From positions 1 to 7,122 of the forward strand of contig SLSQ01000120.1 in NCBI GenBank assembly GCA_007130355.1: a stretch of DNA of 7,122 nt, in the 5' to 3' direction. Position 1 is the first letter of the stretch, and each line of letters opens with the position of its first letter. Of this stretch, positions 1-6,038 are shown in pieces. The notes beneath the pieces are model-generated. The model was not told where the DNA came from and made no database searches. It saw only the letters and a list, made by a program, of their open reading frames with translations. This DNA is from Trueperaceae bacterium. Lineage in GTDB: Bacteria; Deinococcota; Deinococci; Deinococcales; Trueperaceae. The position numbers and the translations under genes are program-made.

Positions 1-586
1 CGACCTCCGTGCCCGCGCCGTCGTCCACGGCGAGCGGGGCCGGACCCGCGAAGCGGGCCACCGCCACGGCGCAGCCGGCGAGCAGCGCGGCGCTCGCCAC
101 GAACACGGCGCGCCAGCCGAAGGCGTCCGCCGCCCAGGCCAGCGGCGTCGCCGCGACCAGCGCCCCGGCCGAACCGATGGCGAGCAGCGCGCCGGAGAGC
201 ACCGCGAACCGTCCCGGTTCGGTCCGCTGCGACAGGACCTTCAGGCCGCCCATGAGCACGCCGGCCGTCCCCACCCCGAGCAGGGCCCGGCCGAGCGCGA
301 GGCCTACGGCGTCGTCGGCAGCGGCGAACAGGAGCGACCCGACCACGGCCACGCTCAGGAGCGCCGGGACCACCCTCCGCGCGCCGTAGCGGTCGAGCGC
401 CGCGCCGAGCGGGAGCTGCGCCGCCGCGAAGCCGAGGAAGAAGAGGCTGGTCGTGACGCCCAGGGCGGCGTCGCCGAGTCCGACGTCGCGGACCAGGTCG
501 TCGGCGAGCACCGCGTTGGCGCTGCGGACGAAGTTCGAGGCCAGGTGGGTCGCGGCGAACAGGAGGAAGACGGTCGCGACCGGCAC
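1..586 (-). CDS. MFS transporter, N-terminal half (cut by left window edge)
   Basis: This is a membrane transporter of the major facilitator superfamily, which moves small solutes by proton-coupled or facilitated exchange. The substrate cannot be told from the sequence. The frame is open from a GTG at 586 to the left edge and gives 195 residues, about half of a usual 400-residue MFS protein. Residues 61-71 (GAALDRYGARR) match MFS motif A, the loop between helices 2 and 3. Hydrophobic segments lie at about 3-16, 42-62, 72-90, 95-115, 128-150 and 159-180, consistent with the first six helices. Residues after 180 look like the start of the central cytoplasmic loop. The GTG start was chosen because the first helix begins right after it and upstream codons encode an Arg-rich stretch unlike a membrane protein start. 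No Shine-Dalgarno is present, but an extended -10 element lies 7 bases upstream, suggesting a leaderless message. It is divergent from ssb. Confidence 0.88.
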   Translation of the reverse strand, partial: MPVATVFLLFAATHLASNFVRSANAVLADDLVRDVGLGDAALGVTTSLFFLGFAAAQLPLGAALDRYGARRVVPALLSVAVVGSLLFAAADDAVGLALGRALLGVGTAGVLMGGLKVLSQRTEPGRFAVLSGALLAIGSAGALVAATPLAWAADAFGWRAVFVASAALLAGCAVAVARFAGPAPLAVDDGAGTEV

Positions 587-593
587 GGGTGCG

Positions 594-602
594 AGCCTAG
601 CA
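594..602 (-). promoter_or_regulatory. Candidate extended -10 promoter for the MFS gene (leaderless type)
   Basis: Read on the minus strand, the bases are TGC followed by TAGGCT, an extended -10 (TGn plus TAnnnT). Seven bases separate it from the GTG start at 586, so transcription would begin at or very near the start codon. No good -35 hexamer is seen at 17-18 bp spacing, which extended -10 promoters can tolerate. The call rests on pattern only. Confidence 0.45.
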
Positions 603-680
603 GGGCGCCGGCGGCGCCGACCTGCGTTCGGACCGTAGCGGGACGGGACCCGGCAGCGGGGGCGGATCCGCTCGGCCCCA

Positions 681-713
681 CGCCCGACGGGCGTCGCGGA
701 CCGTCCGACGCCC
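681..713. repeat. Overlapping inverted repeats in the MFS-ssb intergenic region
   Basis: Two alternative hairpins share bases. CGCCC at 681-685 pairs with GGGCG at 689-693 (3-base loop), while GGGCGTCG at 689-696 pairs perfectly with CGACGCCC at 706-713 (9-base loop). They cannot both form. The arrangement recalls an attenuator or operator, but in such GC-rich DNA short inverted repeats also arise by chance. The 587-841 intergenic region contains no convincing gene or RNA gene. Confidence 0.35.
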
Positions 714-791
714 CCCTACGCTGCGGGTCCCCAGGGCGCGAACGGCGCGCTTCGGGGCGACGGTCCGGACGCCGCGCCGGACCGGTCGAGG

Positions 792-808
792 CCCGACGGC
801 GCGTCGGG
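792..808. repeat. Perfect 7-bp hairpin in the ssb leader
   Basis: CCCGACG at 792-798 is followed by a 3-base GCG loop and CGTCGGG at 802-808. It lies 22 bases upstream of the ssb Shine-Dalgarno. It could be a leader hairpin or a repressor site; no function is established by the sequence. Confidence 0.4.
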
Positions 809-830
809 TACCGCCTCGCGGCGTCGGAAC

Positions 831-835
831 AGGAG
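831..835 (+). promoter_or_regulatory. Shine-Dalgarno site of ssb
   Basis: AGGAG six bases before the ATG at 842. It fixes the ssb start despite a frame that stays open further upstream, and contrasts with the neighbouring genes that lack such a site. Confidence 0.8.
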
Positions 836-841
836 CACGAC

Positions 842-1636
842 ATGGCCCTCGGACTGAACCACGCCCTGCTGATCGGCACCCTGGTGCGCGACCCCGACCT
901 CCGCTACACGCCCGCGGGATTGGCGGTGCTTCGCCTCGATCTCGGCGGCGACGACCACCTGCACGACGAGGAGGGCGCGCTGCGCGCCCGGCCGTGGTAC
1001 CAGCGCGTCACCGTCTTCGGCGCGCAGGCCGAACGGGTGGTCGATCACCTGCGCACCGGCACGCCGCTCTGGGTGGAGGGACGCCTCGAGCGCCGCACCT
1101 ACGAGGCGGACGACGGTTCCACGCGCGCGACCCTCGACCTGATCGGCCGGCGCGTCGAGCTGCTGGGCCTGGGGGCGCGCGACGAAGACGACGCGTTCGC
1201 GATCGACGCCCGCGATCAACCGCGTCTGCGCGACGCCGCCAACCGCGTCCGACTGATCGGCAACCTGACGCGGGACGCCGAGGTCGACCGTACCGAGCAG
1301 GGCCACGCCCGCGCCCGCTTCTCCGTAGCGGTCCAGGAACGTCCCGCGAGCGAGCGTGGCCCGGACTTCGTGGACGTCCAGGCGTGGCGCGACCGGGCGC
1401 AGGCGTGCGAGGGGCTCGCCAAGGGCGACCCGGTCTACCTCGAGGGGCGGCTGATCACCGACGCCTGGACCGACGGGGACGGACGCCGCCGCTACGCCAA
1501 CCGGATCGAGGCGCAGCGGGTCGAGCGCATCGAGCGCCTGCCGCGGGTCGGAGACCGACCGCCGGAGGGAGCGGCCGCCGACCCGGCGGCGGCGCCGGCG
1601 ACGGACGGGTCGGCGACCGAAGCGACGCCGTTCTGA
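842..1636 (+). CDS. ssb: Single-stranded DNA-binding protein, two-OB-fold Deinococcota type
   Basis: SSB coats single-stranded DNA in replication, repair and recombination and recruits partner proteins through its C-terminal tip. The 264-residue protein has two OB folds in one chain: residues about 5-110 (LNHALLIGTLVRDPDLRYTP, PWYQRVTVFG at 51-60, VEGRLERRTYE) and about 134-231 (NRVRLIGNLTRDAEVDRT, FVDVQAWRD at 177-184, KGDPVYLEGRL, RIEAQRVERI). This is the known Deinococcus/Thermus arrangement, in which a dimer provides the four OB folds of a usual tetramer. Length is close to that of Thermus SSB as I recall it. A short Pro/Ala-rich linker follows from residue 236. The last residues are ATEATPF: the terminal Pro-Phe is kept, but the usual run of acidic residues is nearly gone. 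The start is set by AGGAG six bases upstream. The frame extends further upstream to 545, but that part is compositionally unlike SSB. The patatin gene follows after 38 bp. Confidence 0.95.
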   Translation: MALGLNHALLIGTLVRDPDLRYTPAGLAVLRLDLGGDDHLHDEEGALRARPWYQRVTVFGAQAERVVDHLRTGTPLWVEGRLERRTYEADDGSTRATLDLIGRRVELLGLGARDEDDAFAIDARDQPRLRDAANRVRLIGNLTRDAEVDRTEQGHARARFSVAVQERPASERGPDFVDVQAWRDRAQACEGLAKGDPVYLEGRLITDAWTDGDGRRRYANRIEAQRVERIERLPRVGDRPPEGAAADPAAAPATDGSATEATPF

Positions 1637-1662
1637 GCGAGCCGCCCGCGCCCCGAACGTCG

Positions 1663-1668
1663 TAGCAT
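1663..1668 (+). promoter_or_regulatory. Candidate -10 element of the patatin gene (leaderless type)
   Basis: TAGCAT lies six bases before the ATG at 1675, in the short gap after ssb. There is no Shine-Dalgarno before that ATG. The spacing fits transcription starting at the start codon. No clear -35 is visible. Read-through from ssb is an equally possible source of transcript. Confidence 0.4.
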
Positions 1669-1674
1669 GGCCGG

Positions 1675-2511
1675 ATGGAGGAGATCATCCTGGTGCTCGG
1701 TGGAGGTGGGGCCCGCGGTCTGGCGCACATCGGCGCGATCCGCGCGGTGGAGGAGGCGGGAGCGAAGGTGCGTGCGGTCGCCGGCTGCTCGATGGGCGGC
1801 ATCGTCGGCGCCTTCCTCGCCGCCGGGCACGACGCCGCGTCGATGGAGGCGGTCGCCGAGGAGATTCGCTACGAGCGTCTGCTCTCCTTCGGCGACCTCG
1901 GCGGCATCGTCGGGGGGGACGGCATCGCACGCGAGCTCGGGCAGCGGCTCCCGGACCGGTTCGAGGATCTCGGCCTGCCCCTCCTCGTCACCGCCGTCGA
2001 CGTGCAGGAGGGTGCGCTCGCGGTCCTGAACGAGGGAGCGCTGGTCCCCGCGCTGCGGGCCACGAGCGCCCTCCCCGGCATCCTGAGTCCGGTCGAGCAC
2101 GAGGGCCGCTACCTGGTCGACGGCGGCCTCCTCAACAACCTGCCGACCGATCTCGCCCGCACCTTCGGTCCGGTGCCGGTCGTGGCGGTGGACGTGGCCG
2201 CGCCCCCCGACCGCAGGCTGCGGTTCGAGGACGATCGCGGACTGTACGCCCGCCTCAAGGACGCGATCCACCCGCACCGCGCGCTCACCGTCGAACTGTT
2301 CATGAAGGCGTTCGACGTGCCGCAAGCGCTCGTGACGCAGATGCGCCTGTCGATGGCGCCGCCCGACGTGCTGGTGCGTCCCGCGCTCGGGAGCGAGTTC
2401 GGGGTCGAGCAGTTCGGTCGGCGCGAGGAGGCGATCGCCGCCGGGTACGAGGCCACCGCGACGGCGCTCGCCGCGTTCAGCGCCCGCCGTTCGGGCGAAG
2501 CAGCTCCTTGA
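1675..2511 (+). CDS. Patatin-like phospholipase family protein (RssA/YlbK type)
   Basis: Proteins of this family are serine acyl hydrolases that use a Ser-Asp dyad to cleave lipid acyl esters. The true substrate of the bacterial RssA-like group is mostly unknown. In this 278-residue protein the glycine-rich oxyanion motif GGGGARG is at 9-15, the nucleophile elbow GCSMG at 37-41 with Ser39, and the DGG motif at 149-151 with Asp149, followed by LLNNLP. These are the full set of patatin-domain signatures in the expected order and spacing, so it should be active. No signal peptide or membrane segment is seen, so it is probably cytoplasmic. The start at 1675 puts the first beta strand (EEIILVLGGGG) at the N-terminus, as usual. 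An ATG at 1667 is in another frame. The 3' end overlaps the convergent helicase gene by 35 bp. No functional link with ssb is evident. Confidence 0.93.
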   Translation: MEEIILVLGGGGARGLAHIGAIRAVEEAGAKVRAVAGCSMGGIVGAFLAAGHDAASMEAVAEEIRYERLLSFGDLGGIVGGDGIARELGQRLPDRFEDLGLPLLVTAVDVQEGALAVLNEGALVPALRATSALPGILSPVEHEGRYLVDGGLLNNLPTDLARTFGPVPVVAVDVAAPPDRRLRFEDDRGLYARLKDAIHPHRALTVELFMKAFDVPQALVTQMRLSMAPPDVLVRPALGSEFGVEQFGRREEAIAAGYEATATALAAFSARRSGEAAP

Positions 2512-4084
2512 GGTCGTCCCGCAGGCGCCCGAGGCGCAGCACCCGGCGGGCTCGGGTCGCGGCGACGTAGAGCAGGTTCGTCTCGGCGCGCGCCGATTCC
2601 GGGTCGGGCGACCGGATCAGCGCCTCGGCGGACGCCGGGACCCGGGGCAGGTCGCGCCACAGTTCGACGTCGTCCCATTCGCGCCCCTTCGCGCGGTGGA
2701 TCGTCGAGACCACGATCGGTGCTTCCGATTCGCGGTCGCGCTCGGCGCGCCGAAGGGCGCGGCACAGCCTTGGAACGTCCTCCTCGTGGCGTTCCGTCAG
2801 GCGCCGGAGGGTCGCCAGCGCCCCGCCCTGGAGCTCGGCGACCTGGACCAGGGTGTCCCAGCGGTCGATGCCCGCGAGCTCGCCGGCCGCGGGCAGGTCC
2901 CCGCCGCCGTCGCCGGTGGCGGAGCGGGCCGAACCGGTGCGTAGGGCACCGCTGCCGCGCCCGAGGCCGGCCCCCGCGGCGGCGTCGCGGTCGCGCCACA
3001 GGCGGTGGGCCCGCTCCCAGGCGGCGACCGTCGATCCGAGGCCCCCGACCACGTGCACCCCGTGTTCCCCGAGGGTCAGGACCGCGTCGAGCACGCCCAC
3101 GTTGCTTCGGCACAGCACCGCCCGGGGCCGGTCGGTCGGCGGTGCGGGAGCGTGTTCCGGCGCGTCGGCGACCACGCCCGGTGACCCCGCGCCGACCAGC
3201 GCTGCTCCGGGCGTCAGCACCCGGAGCGCCCGCCGGGCGGCGTCGGCGATCTCGGGCCCGAACCGGAACGAACGGGTCAGCCGGACCTCGGGGTACCCCG
3301 ACGCCGCCATCGCATCGACCGCGCCACGCCAGCCGTAGATGCGCTGGGCGGGGTCGCCGACCAGCAGGCGCGGCGCGTCCTGGGCGCGGACGAGCCCGAG
3401 CATGACCGGAGCGAGGTCCTGAGCCTCGTCCACGAGGAGCCCCTCGGCATCGAGGTGGCCGCCCATGAGCGCGAACGTCTTGAGGTAGCCGTCGTGGTCG
3501 ATCGGCACCGGATCGTGCGGGTCGCGGACACGCGCCCAGGCGCGTGCGGCGCGTCGCGCCGTCCAGCGGAGGCGTTCGCGCGCGCGCTGGGCGCCGAGAT
3601 CGGCGTGCCAGCGCGCGGCGAACGGGGCAGGAACGTGCGCCTCGCAGAGTTCCGGATCGTCGCTGGCGCAGTAGCCGCGCACCGTCGCGCGGATCGCGGC
3701 GAGGTGCGCGAACCGGCCCGGATCGCGGGGATCGAGCCCGGCCGCGGCGAGCTCGTCGTGCGGCGTCCAGCGCTCGAGCGCTTCGAACTTGCGCCTCATG
3801 CGTGGGTCGCGCCCCACCACGGCGCGGAAGGCGACGGCGTGCAGAGTGGTGCAGCGCACGTGGGCGGGGAACCGCTCGGCCGCCTCGCGCGCGATCGCCC
3901 GATTGAAGGCGAGCAGGATCTGCGGGACCCCCTCCTTCGCCAGCGCGGCGGCCCGGAGGGTGTGCGTCTTGCCGCTACCGGCGCGCGCCACGATGGCGGC
4001 GTCGCGGCCGCGCGCGGCGAGAGCGACGGCCCGTCGTTGTTCTTCGGTGAGCGGGGGTGCTCCGGGGGACACGCCGTCCAGCAT
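2477..4084 (-). CDS. UvrD/FBH1-like superfamily 1 DNA helicase
   Basis: This is an ATP-driven DNA translocase or helicase, likely 3'-5', acting in repair or in clearing recombination intermediates. The 535-residue protein shows the motifs in order: Q motif LTEEQ at 12-16, Walker A ARAGSGKT at 33-40, motif Ia around LLAFNRAIA at 57-65, TTLHAVAF at 79-86, Walker B VDEAQD at 218-223, motif III LLVGDPAQRIYGWRGA at 240-255, SFRFGPEIA at 272-280, motif V VVSTIHRAKGREWDDV at 458-473 and motif VI NLLYVAATRAR at 503-513. The DEAQD box and SFRFGPEIA resemble eukaryotic FBH1 and its bacterial relatives more than full-length UvrD (about 700 residues). A low-complexity Gly/Ala-rich insert lies at about 368-402. 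Start choice is uncertain: the ATG at 4084 is preferred. A GTG at 4072 is possible, and an upstream ATG at 4180 would add an Arg/Pro-rich stretch unlike the family. No Shine-Dalgarno is clear. FBH1-like biology is inference from motif style. Confidence 0.9.
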   Translation of the reverse strand: MLDGVSPGAPPLTEEQRRAVALAARGRDAAIVARAGSGKTHTLRAAALAKEGVPQILLAFNRAIAREAAERFPAHVRCTTLHAVAFRAVVGRDPRMRRKFEALERWTPHDELAAAGLDPRDPGRFAHLAAIRATVRGYCASDDPELCEAHVPAPFAARWHADLGAQRARERLRWTARRAARAWARVRDPHDPVPIDHDGYLKTFALMGGHLDAEGLLVDEAQDLAPVMLGLVRAQDAPRLLVGDPAQRIYGWRGAVDAMAASGYPEVRLTRSFRFGPEIADAARRALRVLTPGAALVGAGSPGVVADAPEHAPAPPTDRPRAVLCRSNVGVLDAVLTLGEHGVHVVGGLGSTVAAWERAHRLWRDRDAAAGAGLGRGSGALRTGSARSATGDGGGDLPAAGELAGIDRWDTLVQVAELQGGALATLRRLTERHEEDVPRLCRALRRAERDRESEAPIVVSTIHRAKGREWDDVELWRDLPRVPASAEALIRSPDPESARAETNLLYVAATRARRVLRLGRLRDDLKELLRPNGGR

Positions 4085-4089
4085 GAAGC

Positions 4090-4106
4090 GCGGTCGAGAC
4101 GACCGC
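4090..4106. repeat. Perfect palindrome just upstream of the helicase start
   Basis: GCGGTCG at 4090-4096, a 3-base spacer, then CGACCGC at 4100-4106. It ends five bases before the preferred ATG at 4084, where a ribosome binding site would be. It could be an operator or a translation-limiting hairpin. If the GTG at 4072 is the real start, it lies 17 bases upstream instead. Confidence 0.4.
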
Positions 4107-4159
4107 ACGGGGCGCGCGGGTTCCGGCCCGGTTCGGCGGCGGGTCGCGCCGCGAGGGGT

Positions 4160-4183
4160 CCGGTGCCGGCCGGGTCGCACCGG
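4160..4183 (-). terminator. Candidate terminator hairpin after the ctaG operon
   Basis: CCGGTGC at 4160-4166 pairs with GCACCGG at 4177-4183 across a 10-base loop. It starts 12 bases past the stop codon of the small unknown gene. There is no following T-tract, so intrinsic termination is uncertain; it may simply protect the 3' end. Confidence 0.3.
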
Positions 4184-4195
4184 GCGCGACGCCGG

Positions 4196-4549
4196 TCACC
4201 CGATCGGGCGGAGGTCCTCCATCACCTGCCAGCCGACCCCTTCCGGCGTCGTCTCGAGCGCCGCCTGCAACGTCTCGGCCAGCCACGGAACCAGGCGCCC
4301 GGCGGTCTCCTCGTCCGGCGCGAAGGTCAGGACGGTGAACTGATAGACCTGCTGGGTGGCGGCCAGCGTGCCGTCGTCGAAGAAGGCGAACGGCGGTCGA
4401 GGCATCGCGTCCCAGAGCACGTGCACGTCCGGCTCGAGGGTGCCGGGCAGGTGGTCGGCCAGGTCGATCTCGAGCTCCTTCGGGTGCCACAGGTACCCCT
4501 GGAGCAGCTTGATCGGACGGTCCTCTCCGGTCGCAGCAGCGTCGGTCAC
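4196..4549 (-). CDS. Hypothetical protein, 117 aa, last gene of the ctaG block
   Basis: I do not recognise this family. The protein has no signal peptide, membrane segment, cysteine pair or catalytic signature that I can see. It looks like a small soluble alpha/beta protein: aromatic and hydrophobic strands (LLQGYLWHPKELEIDL at about 15-30, VHVLWDAMPRPPFAFFDD near the middle, QVYQFTVLTFAP) and a likely helix, ETAGRLVPWLAETLQAALE, near the C-terminus. The GTG start at 4549 overlaps the stop of the HAD gene as GTGA, so translation is probably coupled. A weak GGAA lies upstream. The frame continues upstream to 4834 inside the HAD gene, but that part is Arg-rich and is not believable as protein. 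Its place in the operon suggests expression together with CtaG and the HAD hydrolase, without proving a shared role. Confidence 0.75.
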   Translation of the reverse strand: MTDAAATGEDRPIKLLQGYLWHPKELEIDLADHLPGTLEPDVHVLWDAMPRPPFAFFDDGTLAATQQVYQFTVLTFAPDEETAGRLVPWLAETLQAALETTPEGVGWQVMEDLRPIG

Positions 4550-5169
4550 GCGTCGAGTTCCGGGTCGGGCGGGGGCACGTCGGGCACCACCACGCGCCAG
4601 CGCTCGGCGAAGCGCGGCACGGTGTCGAGGAGGATCGCCTGGAACCCGAGCTCGCGCGCCGCGGCCACGTTCCGTTCGGCGTCGTCGACGAACACCGTCT
4701 CGTGCGGCGGGACGTCGAGGGCGCGCTCGAGGGCGGCGAACGCCGCCGGGTCGGGCTTGCGCACGCCGATCTCGTTGCTGAACAGGAACCGCTCGATGCG
4801 TCCGAAGCGACGGTCGTCCCGGACGAGGTCGCACAGCACCGGAACGTTGTTCGAGAGCATGCCGACGCGGTAGCGGTCCGGCAGGGTCGCGAGGAACGCG
4901 ATCGTGGACCGTCGTTCCGGGATCGCCCCGAGAAAGGTCGCGCGGAAGGCGTCGGCCTCCAGCGCGGTTCCGGTCGCTTCGGAGAACCGGCGGTGGAACG
5001 TCGGCAGGTCGAACGCGCCCTCCTCGAAGCGCGCCATCAGCGCGAGGTACGGATCGCGCAGGTCCTCCTCCGGTCGGCCGGTGGCGCGGGCCAGCGCGCG
5101 AACGGCGGCGGCGTCGAAGGTGCCTTCCGTGAACACGCCGCCCCAGTCGAAGGCGAGGGCGCGGATCAT
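4546..5169 (-). CDS. HAD-superfamily hydrolase (FDxGGV subgroup)
   Basis: HAD enzymes form an aspartyl-phosphate intermediate and usually act as small-molecule phosphatases. The 207-residue protein has motif I FDWGGVF at 7-13 with nucleophile Asp8, motif II LSNN at 105-108 with Ser106, motif III Lys138 in GVRKPDPAAF, and motif IV VDDAERN at 161-167 with Asp162 and Asp163. The second motif I aspartate, which serves as general acid in typical HAD phosphatases, is Gly10 here. Related proteins such as E. coli YihX (glucose-1-phosphate phosphatase) also lack it, so activity is not excluded. A helical cap lies at about 16-85. The ATG at 5169 overlaps the ctaG stop as ATGA and has a strong GGAGG four bases after which G-C-rich spacer precedes the start. 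Its stop overlaps the next gene's GTG. The substrate is unknown. A longer reading to 5700 would run antisense-like through ctaG and is rejected. Confidence 0.9.
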   Translation of the reverse strand: MIRALAFDWGGVFTEGTFDAAAVRALARATGRPEEDLRDPYLALMARFEEGAFDLPTFHRRFSEATGTALEADAFRATFLGAIPERRSTIAFLATLPDRYRVGMLSNNVPVLCDLVRDDRRFGRIERFLFSNEIGVRKPDPAAFAALERALDVPPHETVFVDDAERNVAAARELGFQAILLDTVPRFAERWRVVVPDVPPPDPELDA

Positions 5170-5999
5170 GCGCCCTCCACGGTGCTCGCGGCCTGCGGCG
5201 GATGGATCACCCGCGGTCGGTCGCCCGCCTCCTCCTGGTACCAGCGGAAGAAGATCACGATGAACGGGATTCCGAAGGCGAAGAAGCCGCCGATCTTCAT
5301 GATCGCGCCGGCGAGCGTCTGCTCGGCCAGCGCCGACATGCCCAGCGTCCACGGCGCGTTCGCGTAGGTCGCGTAGAGCACGTGGTCGGCGAAGGTGATG
5401 GCGCCGAACACCGGGAGCTGGAAGACCGGCAGGAGGAACAGGTACACGAGCGCCAGCAGGTGCGGCAGTCGCGGCCGTTCGGGCACCCGGCTCATCAGCG
5501 GCCACCAGAGCATCATCGACACGAACAGGAAGGCGAGATGCTGCGCGTGGTGCAGCGACGAGTTCTGGAGCGAACCGTCGTAGATCACCGGCACGTGCCA
5601 CGCCGAGAAGAAGAAGGTGAAGGCGCCGAACGCCACCAACGGGTGCAGCAGGATCCGTGAGATCGGGGCCACGCCGCGCGCGGTGACCAGCGGGCGCCAC
5701 ACCCAGAGCGGAACGGCGGCCAGGATCATCGGCGCGACCGCGTACGAGACGCCCATGTGCTGCACCATGTGGGCCGTGAAGCTGTAGCGCTCGGCCAGGT
5801 CGTGCAGGGGCGACCCCTCGAGCAGGTAGAGGAGCGCGAGCGCCGCGCCGAACAGTACGGTACGCCCGACGGGGAACGGACGGCCCGGCGCCAACCGAGC
5901 GCGCAACGGGCCCACCGCGAGGCCGTAGAGGGTCGCGAGGGTGACGATCCCACCGATCAGGACCGGGTCGAGTTGCCAGCTGAGGTACAGGTCAGGCAT
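5166..5999 (-). CDS. ctaG: Cytochrome c oxidase assembly protein, caa3-type CtaG
   Basis: CtaG of this family (caa3_CtaG, as in Bacillus subtilis) is a multi-pass membrane protein needed for maturation of caa3-type cytochrome c oxidase, probably in copper delivery. It is unrelated to the Cox11 protein that is also called CtaG in proteobacteria. The 277-residue protein has about seven membrane segments (near 13-30, 47-62, 84-102, 117-137, 152-170, 179-200 and 229-252). Conserved potential metal-binding residues are HMVQH at 77-81, the FSAWHVPVIYD segment at 131-141 with His135, HHAQH at 150-154, and His206. The C-terminal segment EQTLAGAIMKIGG at 226-238 matches the family's conserved last helix. 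The start at 5999 has no Shine-Dalgarno, but a TACGAT -10-like element lies nine bases upstream. It heads an overlapping set with the HAD and unknown genes, and the heme c protein upstream fits a respiratory locus. Confidence 0.95.
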   Translation of the reverse strand: MPDLYLSWQLDPVLIGGIVTLATLYGLAVGPLRARLAPGRPFPVGRTVLFGAALALLYLLEGSPLHDLAERYSFTAHMVQHMGVSYAVAPMILAAVPLWVWRPLVTARGVAPISRILLHPLVAFGAFTFFFSAWHVPVIYDGSLQNSSLHHAQHLAFLFVSMMLWWPLMSRVPERPRLPHLLALVYLFLLPVFQLPVFGAITFADHVLYATYANAPWTLGMSALAEQTLAGAIMKIGGFFAFGIPFIVIFFRWYQEEAGDRPRVIHPPQAASTVEGA

Positions 6000-6008
6000 C
6001 GTGCGCCC

Positions 6009-6038
6009 ATCGTACGTTCGCGGGCCGGAGGATGTCTC
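6009..6038 (-). promoter_or_regulatory. Candidate promoter of ctaG overlapping a hairpin
   Basis: On the minus strand a -10-like TACGAT lies at 6014-6009, nine bases from the ctaG ATG. An 18-bp spacer separates it from GAGACA at 6038-6033, which matches four of six positions of TTGACA. The -35 lies in the loop and inner arm of the inverted repeat at 6016-6050. A start near 6002 would give a leader of only a few bases. Pattern-based call. Confidence 0.4.

Noticed and set aside
545..841. N-terminal extension of ssb in the same frame
   Set aside because: The AGGAG site and the match to known SSB N-termini begin at 842. The upstream translation is Arg/Pro/Gly-rich and crosses the MFS promoter and start.
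587..841. A Deinococcus radiation/desiccation response motif before ssb
   Set aside because: That motif, known before ssb in Deinococcus, is an AT-rich palindrome of about 17 bp. Nothing like it is visible in this GC-rich region.
1667..2029. An alternative gene starting at the ATG at 1667
   Set aside because: It is in a different frame from the patatin motifs and encodes an Arg/Ser-rich product without domain features.
1492..2325. A 277-codon open frame on the minus strand opposite ssb and the patatin gene
   Set aside because: It crosses two genes with intact motifs and has no domain signature, so it is a GC-rich shadow.
3455..4873. A 472-codon open frame on the plus strand opposite the helicase, unknown and HAD genes
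   Set aside because: It is antisense to three genes with clear or plausible protein features, has Arg/Gly/Ala-rich low-complexity composition and no recognisable domain. Long spurious frames are expected at this GC content.
5170..5700. A longer HAD protein starting at 5700
   Set aside because: The extra region lies within ctaG in another frame and is Arg/Pro/Ala-rich. The strong GGAGG and the motif I strand place the start at 5169.
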